Assembly: GCF_009720145.1 (NCBI RefSeq)
Contig: NZ_CP046252.1
Span: 806,001-870,000 of the forward strand
Direction of reading: 5' to 3'
Origin: Sphingobium sp. CAP-1
GTDB lineage: Bacteria > Pseudomonadota > Alphaproteobacteria > Sphingomonadales > Sphingomonadaceae
Length of the DNA: 64,000 bases
Shown here: piece after piece, positions 1 through 8,463 of the stretch
Layout of the letters: each line of letters begins with the position of its first letter
How positions within the stretch are numbered: position 1 is the first letter of the stretch
Made by a program: the position numbers and the translations under genes
The notes under the pieces: model-generated
Seen by the model: the letters and a program-made list of their open reading frames with translations, nothing else
The model's database searches: none
Told to the model about the DNA's origin: nothing

Positions 1-22
1 TTGAAATTCCGCGTTCGCGCCT

Positions 23-1408
23 TCAGCCCGCGATGGCTGCCTCCTGCCCCAGAAGGCGGCCATAATGGTTGGCGGCGATTCGGGCGCCGTCGCCCAGCCC
101 CAGCTTTTCGCGCAGCGTTCCAGGCCGGTAGCCGGTCTTGTAGGCGCCCCGTTCCTGCAAGCGCGGCACGACAAGCCGTACGAAATCCTCCAGCGAGTCC
201 GGCATCAGCACGCGGGCCAGGTTGAAACCGTCGATCCCGGTTTCCGCGACGATCGCGATCATTTCCTGCGCCACCTGATCGGCGTCTCCGACGATCAGCA
301 GGTTGCGGGAGGAGAGCGACATTTTTTCCGCGACCTGCCGAATGGTGACGCGGCTGCCATCGGGCTGGCGCGTCAGATTTTCCATCAGGGTCCGGTTGGC
401 GTCTGTCTCGCTATATTCGATCTCTCCGTCATAGGGATAACGGGACAGGTCAACGCCCAGTCCCCCCGATGCATGAACCAGCGTTGCTTCCGCGCTGGCC
501 GCCGCCTTGAACGCTTCCTGCTTCTCGCGTGCCTGCGCCTGCGTTTCGCCGACGATCACCGTCAATCCGGCAAGGATGCGGACCTGATCGGGTGTGCGTC
601 CCTGTTCGGCCAGCGCCCGATGCATGTCGGCGACCGCGCGGGCGAGCGATGCGCGCGACGTGCCGTTCACGAACATGCATTCGGCGTGCCGGGCGGCGAA
701 CTGCTTGCCCCGGCCCGATGCGCCCGCCTGAAACAATATCGGTGTGCGCTGGGGCGACGGTGCGGTCAGGTGGATGCCCGACATCTGCAAATGCCGCCCG
801 TGGAAGGCGACTTCATGGACCTTGTCGGGCTGGGTGAAGATCTGCCGGGTCCGGTCTTGGATGACCGCGTCATCCTCCCACGAATGTTCCCACAGGCGAT
901 AGACGATCTCCATGAACTCGTCGCCAAAGTCGTAGCGTTCGTCATGGCCCATCAGATCGCGGCCAAAGGCCTTTGCGCCGCTGGCCAATATGCCCGTCAC
1001 GATATTCCAGCCGGTCCTGCCACCGGTCAGATGATCGAGCGTGGAAAGGCGCCGGGCGAACAGATAGGGCGGCTCATATAACAGGTTTCCGGTCGCGGCG
1101 AGGCCCAGATTGCTGGTCGCCCCGGCGAGCGCCGCGATCAGGACGAAGGGATCGTTGATCGGCACCTGCACGCCCAGCCGCAAGGCGGCATCGCGCGATC
1201 CGCCGAACACATCATAGACACCGACCGTGTCGGCCAGAAAAAGCAGATCGAACAGGCCACGCTCCAGCAGGCGGGCATAGTCGGTCCAATAGGACAGGCT
1301 GTTGAAATCTGCTGTTCGGTCCGCCGGGTGCGCCCACATGCCCTGCGCCAGAAAACCCGGCGCGAAACAATCCAGCGCTCCCAGAATGATCTGCTTTTCA
1401 GCTTTCAT
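23..1408 (-). CDS. FMN-dependent monooxygenase, NtaA/SnaA/DszA (bacterial luciferase-like) family
   Basis: A 461-residue flavin monooxygenase of the luciferase-like superfamily. These enzymes use FMNH2 from a separate reductase to oxidise small organic compounds such as nitrilotriacetate, organosulfur compounds or alkyl sulfides. Family features visible are the N-terminal MWAHPADRTADFNSLSYW region, the NDPFVLIAALAGATSNLGLA strand/helix, the TGWNIVT motif and the PILFQAGAS phosphate-binding region. I place the start at the ATG at 1408 because a GGAG lies about 8 nt upstream; longer forms would overlap the VOC gene. It lies 26 nt after that gene and is probably co-transcribed with it. No reductase is nearby and the substrate cannot be inferred from sequence. 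Confidence 0.85.
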   Translation of the reverse strand: MKAEKQIILGALDCFAPGFLAQGMWAHPADRTADFNSLSYWTDYARLLERGLFDLLFLADTVGVYDVFGGSRDAALRLGVQVPINDPFVLIAALAGATSNLGLAATGNLLYEPPYLFARRLSTLDHLTGGRTGWNIVTGILASGAKAFGRDLMGHDERYDFGDEFMEIVYRLWEHSWEDDAVIQDRTRQIFTQPDKVHEVAFHGRHLQMSGIHLTAPSPQRTPILFQAGASGRGKQFAARHAECMFVNGTSRASLARAVADMHRALAEQGRTPDQVRILAGLTVIVGETQAQAREKQEAFKAAASAEATLVHASGGLGVDLSRYPYDGEIEYSETDANRTLMENLTRQPDGSRVTIRQVAEKMSLSSRNLLIVGDADQVAQEMIAIVAETGIDGFNLARVLMPDSLEDFVRLVVPRLQERGAYKTGYRPGTLREKLGLGDGARIAANHYGRLLGQEAAIAG

Positions 1409-1434
1409 CTTTGGACTCCATTCGGGAATTGCAA

Positions 1435-1971
1435 TCAAAGCGGTGGCAGCGGCCGGATCGGCTCCCTGCCGTCCCATCCCTGTCCATGCCGCAGGATGTG
1501 GGCGTACATCGCTTCGCGAGAGGGAGTGCTTTCCAGCAACTCCAGATAGGTTCCGGCCATGTCGGCATGGGTGAAATAGGCGAAGCGCCCGCGAACCGTC
1601 GCGCCCTGCATGACCGGGGCATAACCTTCCGCCAGCAGGCGTTGCTCGCTGGCGGTGAAATCATGAGTGCGTTCGCAGACATGGTGGAACCGCTCACGTT
1701 CCGGCCCATTCCCCAGGAAATGGCTCCAGATCGAGGGGGTGTCGTCCAGTTGATGCACCATCTCGAATTCCATGCCGCCGCTGTTGGCGAAGGCGACGCG
1801 GACTTGGGCCGCGCAGGGCTGGCCATGGAAGCGGGTTTCGGAAAAACGGGCGATGGGCAGCACAAACCAGGGGCCGATGCCCAGATGGCGGCTGTAGAAG
1901 CGAAGGCTCGCATCAAGGTCGCGACTTGCAAAAGCAAGCTGCGTGATCCTGCGTGGCGCGGTTATGTCCAC
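1435..1971 (-). CDS. VOC (vicinal oxygen chelate) superfamily protein
   Basis: A 178-residue protein resembling glyoxalase, dioxygenase and methylmalonyl-CoA epimerase-like VOC proteins. The first beta-alpha-beta-beta-beta module begins at ITQLAFASRDLDASLRFY, and a later module carries FHHVC and YLELLE, where the family places metal-ligand His and Glu residues. The best start is a GTG at 1971 preceded by GGGAG. It is the first gene of a two-gene unit with the flavin monooxygenase and is transcribed divergently from the LysR gene, so it is probably a catabolic enzyme or accessory to the monooxygenase. The exact reaction is unknown. Confidence 0.75.
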   Translation of the reverse strand: MDITAPRRITQLAFASRDLDASLRFYSRHLGIGPWFVLPIARFSETRFHGQPCAAQVRVAFANSGGMEFEMVHQLDDTPSIWSHFLGNGPERERFHHVCERTHDFTASEQRLLAEGYAPVMQGATVRGRFAYFTHADMAGTYLELLESTPSREAMYAHILRHGQGWDGREPIRPLPPL

Positions 1972-2065
1972 CCCATCTCTCCCGTCGTGCCGTTTCGGCT
2001 CGTTATTGTGCGACAGGGTCTGGCCAGTTCAGGCGAACAGGTCCAATAGCGATGTGCGCGCATCC

Positions 2066-2080
2066 TATCTTGAAATGATA
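2066..2080. promoter_or_regulatory. Short inverted repeat in the divergent VOC/LysR promoter region
   Basis: TATC at 2066-2069 and GATA at 2077-2080 form an inverted repeat with a 7-nt spacer, in the only intergenic space shared by the monooxygenase operon and the LysR gene. LysR regulators commonly bind interrupted palindromes at such divergent promoters. The match is short and could be chance. Confidence 0.3.
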
Positions 2081-2113
2081 TAAGGTGGCGCGAAAATGTG
2101 GAGGAGGGACGCC

Positions 2114-3027
2114 ATGTCGCTGCACAAGTTGCGATATTTCATTGCTGTCGCGGAGCATCAGAGCTTTACGCGGGCGGCGGCGGCGATGAACATCGCCCAG
2201 TCCGCTTTATCGCGGCATATCGCCGAACTGGAACAGGCGATCGGCGCTCCGCTGCTACAGCGATCGCCTCATGGTGTACATATGACGCCGGTCGGTCGCG
2301 TGTTTTTCGACGATTCCCGCGGCGCGCTGGCGCAAGTCGACAATGCCTTCACCCAGGCCCGACTGGCCGCCGCTGGTTCGCTGGGATCGCTGACGATCGG
2401 GGTGAACGAACTGTCCGTGCGTCATCCCAGCGTCATTGACGCCTTGGCGGCATTCGCCCGCACCCATCCGGCGGTGCAGTTGCGGGCATATATGATGACT
2501 TCGATCGAGCAGTTCAGGGCGCTCAGAAACCGGCAGATTGATGCCGGTTTCGTGATCGAGCGTCCCAACGATCTTGCCGAACTGGACCATTTGCCCGTCG
2601 GCCGAGACGACTTTCTGCTCGCGCTGCCAAAGGGCATGTTCTGGCGTCTCGCCGTATCGTACCCATCGCCGCGTTGGCGGACGAACCCTTTGTGACGATC
2701 GCGGCCGAGCGGCATTGGCTGTCGCAAAGCAAGCTGCTGGCGCGTTGTCATGCGAGTGGCCTCACGCCGCGTTCGGTGATCCAGGTTGATGCCGAACGCC
2801 TCCAGATTGCGCTGGTGCGTCAGGGATTGGGGCTGGGCTTTGTCAATGCGTCGGTTCGTTTCACCCTGCCATCCGATGTCGTCCTGCGGCCTGTTCGCGA
2901 ATTGACCGTTGGCCTCGATCTTGATCTGGTATGGCTGCGGCATAATGGCGGCGGGCTGATCGGTGCCTTTCGCGATATGGTGGAGCAATATGCCGCCGGC
3001 ACGTCCGATGGCCGGCACGTCGGCTGA
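2114..3027 (+). pseudogene. LysR-family transcriptional regulator, interrupted by one apparent -1 frameshift
   Basis: The N-terminal half (ATG 2114, good GGAGG upstream) reads a standard LysR helix-turn-helix, LHKLRYFIAVAEHQSFTRAA...SALSRHIAELE. It stays open to a TGA at 2693-2695. The effector-binding half continues in the -1 frame from about 2632, reading GHVLASRRIVPIAALADEPFVT and on to the stop at 3027. The two frames join at the A-AAG-GGC heptamer at 2629-2635. Adding one base gives 915 nt, or 304 residues, a normal LysR length. It is divergent from the monooxygenase/VOC genes and would be their expected regulator. A sequencing error, a true pseudogene or ribosomal slippage all fit; I favour the first two. 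Confidence 0.8.
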
Positions 3028-3048
3028 CCATCGCGGACATCACGAAGA

Positions 3049-5196
3049 TCAGCCTCCTGCTGCGCTTGTCAGCATCAGCGCGTCCAGCGCGATTGCGCCG
3101 CGCCCTTCGGGATAGACGATGACCGGATTAAGGTCGATTTCCCGGATGGAGGGTTCCGCCAGCAGGACGCGGCCCAGCGTGGCGATGATCTGGGCCACGG
3201 CATCCACGTCAAGCGCCGGCGATCCGCGAAAGCCGCGTAGCAGTGGTGCGCCCTTGAGCTTGAACAGTTCGCCGACGATCGCATCGATCGTCAGGTCGGG
3301 GGTCAGCAGGCGGACATCCTGATGAATTTCGGCGGTCACGCCGCCGAAGCCGGCAAGGATGACCGGCCCCCAGTCGGGATCGCTCTTGGCACCGATGATG
3401 AGTTCGACGCCGCGTTCGCCCATTTCCTCCAGCAGGGTGCCATCGAGAGTGATGCCGGCGTCATAGGCGCCCACATTGGCATATAGCCGATCCCAGCCGG
3501 CGCGTAACTCATCCGCGTCGCGCAGGTTGAGGATCACGCCGCCCGCATCGCTCTTGTGGCTGAGGTCGGCGGACTGGGCCTTGAGCGCGACGGGATAGCC
3601 GATGCCGTCCGCCGCAGTCAGCGCATCATCGATGCTGGCGCAGAAGGCGCCGCCGGGGAAGGGGATGCCAAGCGGGGCGAGAATGGCCTTGGCACGATAT
3701 TCGGGGATAACGCCGCCGACGGAGGGCAGGCCGGAGGCGGGCAGGGGGCTGGTGTCGCCTTCGCTGAAGTCGCGGCGGGCATGGTCGTTCAGACGCTTCA
3801 GGGCGCGCAGGGCGCGTTCGGTCGACGGGAAATAGGGGATGCCGAAGGCGCGGAGCTGCGCGATATAGTCGGGGGAGACGGCAGCGCCTTCGTCCAGGCC
3901 GGCAAAGATCACCGGCTTGGCGGGCCTCAGGTCGCCGACCGCACGCAGGATCGGTGGCAGTTTGATGCCGACGGTGACGGGATCGGTCTGGATGATGCCG
4001 GTCACCACGCTGCCGAAACGGTCGTCGCCGAACAGCGCGGCGAGCGTGCGGTAATAGAGGTCGGGATCGACCAGCCCCTGCGCCGTGATGTCGAGCGGGT
4101 TGGAGACACCGACGAAATCGGGCAGCGCGGCGCGCAGGGCCGGGGCATTGCCATCGTCGACCTTCGGCAGGTCGAGGTCGAGCGCTTCGCACAGGTCCAG
4201 CGTCAGCGCCTTGAACGCGCCGGATTCGCCCAGCACCGCGACGCCGCCGGCGGGAATGGCGGGACAGCGCAGCGCGATTTCCGCGATGTCGCCCAGTTCC
4301 TCCAGTGTTTCAGCGAAGATGACGCCGGCGCGCTCTACCTTCACGCGCATCAGTTGATAGTCGCCCGCCATCGCCCCGGTGTGGGTGGCGGCGGATTCGC
4401 GGGCGGCGCTAGACTTGCCGGGGTGGAGCAGCACGATGGTATTGCCCAGCGCCCGCGCCCGGCGGGCGGCGGCGAGGAAGCGCGCGGGCTTGCGGAACTG
4501 TTCCACGATCATGGCGATGACCTGCGTCGAGGCGTCCTCCAGCAGATAGTCGACATAATCCTCGACCCCGGATGCGGCTTCATTGCCGGTCGAGACGGAG
4601 AAGGAGAGGCCCAGATCGCGGCTCGCCAGCGTGGTGCCGAGGACGCAGGCCATCGCCCCGCTTTGCGACACGATGCCAATGCCCTTCCGGTCGCCCAGCG
4701 GCGTGATGCTGGTTTCGACAAAGGTCAGCGGCACGCTGTCGATGAAGTTGGTCATGCCCAGGCAATTTGGGCCTTCGACCACCATGCCGGATTCCATTGC
4801 GACGCGGCCGATCTCGCGTTGTTCCGCCAGCCCCTCTTCGCCGCCTTCAGCGAAGCCCGCCGAAAAGATGACCGCCGCGCCGACCTTGCGCGCGGCCAGC
4901 GCCTTGACCGTGTCCAGCACCGCAACGCGCGGGATGGCGAGGACGGCGGCGTCGACACCATCGGGCAGGGCGTCGACTGACGGAAGGCAGGCGCGCCCGC
5001 CAATTTCCGCCCGCCTGGGGTTGATGAGATGCATGTCGCCGGCAAAGCCATTGCGCACGAGGTTGGAGAGAACGGACGCTCCCAGCGCGCCGGGCTTGTC
5101 GGATGCGCCGACGATGGCGACCGATTGGGGCCGCAGCAGCCGGTCGAGCGATGGCGTAGCGGTGGCGGCGGGCGGGGTCAGGATGTCGACCGTCAT
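3049..5196 (-). CDS. ferA: NDP-forming acyl-CoA synthetase, probable feruloyl-CoA synthetase
   Basis: A 715-residue fused alpha/beta ADP-forming acetyl-CoA-synthetase-family protein. Domains in order: CoA-binding Rossmann domain (SVAIVGASDKPGALG, about residues 25-40; GPNCLG near 145), succinyl-CoA-ligase-like domain with GIVSQSGA near 180 and an ATHTGAMAG segment near 270, and a C-terminal ATP-grasp domain from about 490 (GYPVALKAQS, LSHKSDAGGV). The start at 5196 has GGGAGAG upstream. It directly follows a feruloyl-CoA hydratase/lyase and a vanillin dehydrogenase, so ferulate or another hydroxycinnamate is the likely acid activated. Sphingobium FerA belongs to this NDP-forming family, whereas Pseudomonas Fcs is AMP-forming. 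Substrate assignment rests on context. Confidence 0.8.
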   Translation of the reverse strand: MTVDILTPPAATATPSLDRLLRPQSVAIVGASDKPGALGASVLSNLVRNGFAGDMHLINPRRAEIGGRACLPSVDALPDGVDAAVLAIPRVAVLDTVKALAARKVGAAVIFSAGFAEGGEEGLAEQREIGRVAMESGMVVEGPNCLGMTNFIDSVPLTFVETSITPLGDRKGIGIVSQSGAMACVLGTTLASRDLGLSFSVSTGNEAASGVEDYVDYLLEDASTQVIAMIVEQFRKPARFLAAARRARALGNTIVLLHPGKSSAARESAATHTGAMAGDYQLMRVKVERAGVIFAETLEELGDIAEIALRCPAIPAGGVAVLGESGAFKALTLDLCEALDLDLPKVDDGNAPALRAALPDFVGVSNPLDITAQGLVDPDLYYRTLAALFGDDRFGSVVTGIIQTDPVTVGIKLPPILRAVGDLRPAKPVIFAGLDEGAAVSPDYIAQLRAFGIPYFPSTERALRALKRLNDHARRDFSEGDTSPLPASGLPSVGGVIPEYRAKAILAPLGIPFPGGAFCASIDDALTAADGIGYPVALKAQSADLSHKSDAGGVILNLRDADELRAGWDRLYANVGAYDAGITLDGTLLEEMGERGVELIIGAKSDPDWGPVILAGFGGVTAEIHQDVRLLTPDLTIDAIVGELFKLKGAPLLRGFRGSPALDVDAVAQIIATLGRVLLAEPSIREIDLNPVIVYPEGRGAIALDALMLTSAAGG

Positions 5197-5277
5197 GGGC
5201 GGCTCTCTCCGGGATATAGTCGATAGGGAAAGGGCGGGCCGCGCTTGGATGGTGCGGCCCGGCCGGGAAAGAAGGGG

Positions 5278-6138
5278 TCAGGCGCTCTGCTTGGACTTGT
5301 CGTAAGCGCCCAGGCCGGGCTTATATGTCTTGTCGTCGATGAACTGCTTGATGCCTTCCTTGCGGCCTTCATTATCGAAGCTGTTCGCCGCTTCCTGCGC
5401 ACGGATCAGATAATCCTCGGCATTGTCATAGGTCATTTCGCGCACGCGGCGGATGGCGTCCTTGGTGGCCTTGAGGGCGACCGGATTCTTGCTCAGCAGC
5501 ACATTGGCCACTTCGGTCACGCGATCCTTCAACTGTGCGAGCGGCAGCGCTTCATTGACGAAGCCCCATTCGGCGGCCTTCTTTCCGTCGACATTCTCGC
5601 CCATCAGCGAATGATACATGGCGTTGCGGAAATTGGTGAGTTCGGTCGCGACCTTGGCCGCGCCGCCGCCGGGCAGGATGCCCCAGTTGATTTCGCTGAG
5701 GCCGAACTGCGCTTCTTCCGCCGCGAAGGCGAGGTCACAGGCAAAGAGCGGGCCATAGCCGCCGCCAAAGCACCAGCCATTGACCATGGCGATGGTCGGC
5801 TTCTGATACCAGCGCAGGCGGCGCCACCAGCCATAGCTCTCCCGCTGCGCGCCGCGCGTGCCGCGCAGACCCTGCGCTTCGGTTTCGCGGAAATATTCCT
5901 TGAGGTCCATACCCGCGGTCCAGGCCGTGCCTTCGCCGGTCAGGACGAGGACGCCGACATCGTCACGAAACTCCAACTCGTCCAGCACGCGCATCATCTG
6001 GCGGTTGAGACGGGGTGACATGCAATTGCGCTTGTCGGGCCGGTTCAGGCTGACCCAGGCGATGCCGCCTTCGACGGTGAAGGCGACGGTTTCGAGTTCG
6101 GTCTGGTCGACGCCCTCGACGTGAAGAATATTGGTCAT
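5278..6138 (-). CDS. ferB: Feruloyl-CoA (hydroxycinnamoyl-CoA) hydratase/lyase
   Basis: A 286-residue crotonase-fold enzyme closely matching the hydroxycinnamoyl-CoA hydratase-lyase subgroup. It hydrates feruloyl-CoA and cleaves the product to vanillin and acetyl-CoA. Subgroup marks are WVSLNRPDKRNCMSP, the oxyanion segment TAWTAGMDLKEYF, NGWCFGGGYGPLFACDLA, and FGLSEINWGILPGGG, which holds the catalytic Glu position. The WWRRLRWYQKPTIAMV helix is also typical of this subgroup rather than of beta-oxidation hydratases. ATG at 6138 has AAGGA upstream. It is the middle gene of vdh-ferB-ferA, separated from vdh by a repeat element. Confidence 0.9.
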   Translation of the reverse strand: MTNILHVEGVDQTELETVAFTVEGGIAWVSLNRPDKRNCMSPRLNRQMMRVLDELEFRDDVGVLVLTGEGTAWTAGMDLKEYFRETEAQGLRGTRGAQRESYGWWRRLRWYQKPTIAMVNGWCFGGGYGPLFACDLAFAAEEAQFGLSEINWGILPGGGAAKVATELTNFRNAMYHSLMGENVDGKKAAEWGFVNEALPLAQLKDRVTEVANVLLSKNPVALKATKDAIRRVREMTYDNAEDYLIRAQEAANSFDNEGRKEGIKQFIDDKTYKPGLGAYDKSKQSA

Positions 6139-6158
6139 GATTGGTCCTTATTTTGGTC

Positions 6159-6237
6159 GTCATGCCAGCGAAGGCTGGCATCTCATGCGGCTATGCTGTG
6201 CCCCGTCGAGAGCGATCCCAGCCTCCGCTGGGATGAC
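6159..6237. repeat. Short inverted-repeat element between vdh and ferB
   Basis: Two 24-bp arms (6159-6182 and 6214-6237) are inverted copies with 21 of 24 matches, separated by 31 bp. Each arm is itself palindromic (GCCAGCGAAGGCTGGC in the left arm, CCCAGCCTCCGCTGGG in the right). This is the form of a REP/BIME or MITE-like dispersed element. It lies inside the ferulate operon, so its hairpins would be transcribed and could alter mRNA stability or polarity between vdh and ferB. Confidence 0.8.
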
Positions 6238-6255
6238 GCTTGCGGCGAGGGAGGC

Positions 6256-7707
6256 TTAAATCGGGTAATGGCCCGGTTCGGTTTCCATCGTGATCCAGCG
6301 CAGTTCGGTGAAGCTGTCGATGCCGGCGCGACCACCGAATTTGCCATAACCCGACGCCTTGGTGCCGCCGAAGGGCATCTGCGCCTCGTCATGTACGGTG
6401 GGACCGTTGATGTGGCAGATGCCCGACTGGATCTGGCGCGCGACCTTCAGGCCGCGCGCGGTGTCGCGGGTGAATATCGAGGCGGACAGGCCATAATCGG
6501 TGTCGTTGGCGAGTTCGATGGCATGGGCTTCGTCGCGGGCGTGGATCAGGCCGACGACCGGGCCGAAGCTTTCGTCGCGGAACAGTTTCATGTCCGGAGT
6601 CACGCCATCGATCACATGGGCGGGCATCAGGACGCCATTCGCCGCACCGCCGTTCAACTGGTTCGCGCCGGATGCCAGCGCATCCGCGATCAGCGCCTGC
6701 ACATGGGCGACGGTTTTGGTATCGACCACTGCGCCGAGCGGCGTTTTGCCGTCGCGCGGATCGCCGACCGCCATGGTTGCGACCTTGGCCTGGAACTTCT
6801 CGGCAAAGGTATCGGCGATGGCATCGACCAGGATGATCCGTTCGGTCGACATGCATATCTGGCCCTGATTCATGAAGGCGCCGAACGCCGCTGCCTTGAC
6901 CGCTTCGTCAAGGTCGGCATCCTCCAGCACGATGAGCGGCGCCTTGCCGCCCAGTTCGAGCAGGGCGGGCTTGAGATGTTCCGCGCAACGCTTCGCGATG
7001 ATCTTTCCCACGGCGGTCGAGCCGGTGAAATTGACGCGGCGCACGGCCGGATGGTCGATCATCGCGCCGACCACATCTGCGGCATCCTGTGGCGCATTGG
7101 TGATGAGGTTGACGATCCCGCCGCCAAGGCCGGCTTCCACGAAGGCCTGCACGATCAGCCCATGGGTGCGCGGGCATTGTTCGGATGCTTTTAGCACCAC
7201 CGTATTGCCGCACGCCAGCGGCACGGCGATGGCGCGGGTGGCGAGAATGATGGGCGCGTTCCACGGCGCCATCGACAGCACCACGCCTGCCGCTTCGCGG
7301 ACGGCCATGGCAAGGCAGCCGGGCTTGTCGGAAGGAATGACCTCGCCGCCGATCTGGGTGGTGAGGCTGGCGGCTTCACGCACCATCGAACTGGACAGCA
7401 TCAGGTTGAAGCGCGCCCAGCCCTCCGTCGCGCCGATTTCCTGCATCATCGCATCGACGAAATCGGCGGCCTTCGCATCCAGCGCGTCGGCCGCCTTCAT
7501 CAGCGCCGCGCGGCGGGCATTGGGACCGAGCGCCGACCAGCCGGGGAAGGCCGCCTTTGCCGCTTCGACGGCCGCGATGGCATCCTCCACGCTGGCTGCG
7601 GATGCGCGGGTGGCGATGTCGCCCGTCACCGGATTGGCGCGATCAAAGGTCGCAACTGTGGCGCGCGCTTCGCCGCCGATCATCAAGAGAATTTCCGATG
7701 CAGGCAT
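6256..7707 (-). CDS. vdh: Vanillin dehydrogenase (NAD(P)-dependent aldehyde dehydrogenase)
   Basis: A 483-residue aldehyde dehydrogenase. Visible ALDH motifs are the coenzyme segment SMAPWNAPIILATRAIAVPLA, NFTGSTAVGK, the catalytic Glu in LLELGGKAP, the catalytic Cys in NQGQICMSTERI and the C-terminal MPFGGTKASGYGKFGG. Neighbours ferB and ferA make vanillin to vanillate the likely reaction, and the sequence resembles salicylaldehyde/vanillin dehydrogenases. The start at 7707 is chosen for AAGGAG about 9 nt upstream; an upstream in-frame codon at 7743 would overlap the operator. It is the first gene of the ferulate operon. Confidence 0.85.
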   Translation of the reverse strand: MPASEILLMIGGEARATVATFDRANPVTGDIATRASAASVEDAIAAVEAAKAAFPGWSALGPNARRAALMKAADALDAKAADFVDAMMQEIGATEGWARFNLMLSSSMVREAASLTTQIGGEVIPSDKPGCLAMAVREAAGVVLSMAPWNAPIILATRAIAVPLACGNTVVLKASEQCPRTHGLIVQAFVEAGLGGGIVNLITNAPQDAADVVGAMIDHPAVRRVNFTGSTAVGKIIAKRCAEHLKPALLELGGKAPLIVLEDADLDEAVKAAAFGAFMNQGQICMSTERIILVDAIADTFAEKFQAKVATMAVGDPRDGKTPLGAVVDTKTVAHVQALIADALASGANQLNGGAANGVLMPAHVIDGVTPDMKLFRDESFGPVVGLIHARDEAHAIELANDTDYGLSASIFTRDTARGLKVARQIQSGICHINGPTVHDEAQMPFGGTKASGYGKFGGRAGIDSFTELRWITMETEPGHYPI

Positions 7708-7736
7708 ATCCTGGCTCCTTGTTATTGTTATGCAAC

Positions 7737-7756
7737 ATATCAATATTGATTGATAT
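7737..7756. promoter_or_regulatory. Perfect palindromic operator upstream of vdh-ferB-ferA
   Basis: ATATCAAT (7737-7744) and ATTGATAT (7749-7756) are exact inverted repeats with a 4-bp spacer ATTG. The site is AT-rich in a GC-rich region and lies 30 nt upstream of the vdh start codon. Ferulate and p-coumarate operons are commonly repressed by MarR-type proteins (FerC in Sphingobium, CouR in Rhodopseudomonas) that bind such palindromes and release on binding the CoA thioester. No MarR gene is adjacent, so the regulator would act in trans. The binding protein is inference. Confidence 0.6.
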
Positions 7757-7785
7757 GATCAATAGCATTCATCGGGAGGAACCGG

Positions 7786-7839
7786 ATGATCGTGCGAGCC
7801 TCCAAAAACAGCGCCGCAATGCGCGCGCACTGCCCCTGA
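7786..7839 (+). other. Possible 17-codon ORF with a strong ribosome binding site
   Basis: An ATG at 7786 is preceded at good spacing by GGGAGGA and followed by 17 sense codons ending TGA (7837-7839), reading MIVRASKNSAAMRAHCP. It lies between the ferulate operator and the PilZ gene. It may be a leader peptide, a remnant of a lost divergent gene start, or chance; no family is recognisable. Confidence 0.25.
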
Positions 7840-7971
7840 AGCAGTGTCGAGCGGCGTCAGTTTCGCGTTAACATTTTGTTAGCGCCTGTTCGCAAGATTC
7901 AGGCCCGGCTTGCTCGGACAGCCGGGCAATATGCGCCGTGTGGAGGCGCTTCGCTCTGGAGGCGCGCTGCG

Positions 7972-8334
7972 ATGGCGATCGATACATTGGCGACCTATTT
8001 CGAAAGACGGCACCACCCGCGTTTCGTCACAGCCTTCGAAGCGGAACTCCTTGATGGAGAGGCGGTTCGCACCGTGATCGTCGGCGATATCTCCGCCGGC
8101 GGATGTCTGTTGGAACATCCACAGGGCTTTGCCAGGGGGCATAAGATGCATCTGCGTGCCAGGGCGCTGGACATGGCGTCGCATGTCATGTGGACTCAGG
8201 GCGACCTGTGTGGCCTTCGCTTCGCCCGGATTGTCGATCCCCATCATGTCATTCAGGCGAATATGAATATATTGCCGAGCCTGCGCCTTCTGATGGCAGG
8301 TGTCGGCCTCCGGCAAGTCGACGACGCCGGATAG
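7972..8334 (+). CDS. PilZ-domain protein
   Basis: A 120-residue protein with the two PilZ signatures for c-di-GMP binding. The RxxxR-type motif appears as ERRHHPR near residues 12-18 and the D-x-S-x-x-G motif as DISAGG near residue 40. The rest is a small beta-barrel with no output domain. ATG 7972 has GGAGG upstream; a TTG at 7876 would add 32 unlikely residues. It may act as a c-di-GMP adaptor. Many sphingomonad PilZ proteins are stand-alone like this and their partners are unknown. Confidence 0.75.
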   Translation: MAIDTLATYFERRHHPRFVTAFEAELLDGEAVRTVIVGDISAGGCLLEHPQGFARGHKMHLRARALDMASHVMWTQGDLCGLRFARIVDPHHVIQANMNILPSLRLLMAGVGLRQVDDAG

Positions 8335-8445
8335 CGCGGCGTTCCGTCGCGTTTCTGACCTTGTAACTTCATCCCCTGCGGACGCACCGAGAAGGCGGAT
8401 CGGCGGTCGTGCGGATCATTGCCGGTGGACGCATGTCTGAATTTG

Positions 8446-8460
8446 GAACATAAAGTGAAC
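8446..8460. promoter_or_regulatory. LexA-binding SOS box of imuA-imuB-dnaE2
   Basis: GAAC at 8446-8449 and GAAC at 8457-8460 are separated by exactly 7 nt. This is GTTC-N7-GTTC on the minus strand, the direct-repeat SOS box characteristic of alphaproteobacterial LexA. It ends 3 nt before the imuA start codon, where bound LexA would block transcription or initiation. Induction by DNA damage follows from what is known of this cassette. Confidence 0.85.
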
Positions 8461-8463
8461 ATA

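Noticed and set aside
1..225. A 74-codon plus-strand ORF at the window start
   Set aside because: It is antisense to the end of the flavin monooxygenase and Arg/Pro-rich with no domain or ribosome site.
2629..2635. Programmed ribosomal frameshifting in the LysR gene as a firm call
   Set aside because: The heptamer is suggestive, but two other genes in the window also lack one base without a slippery site, so sequence error or mutation is simpler.
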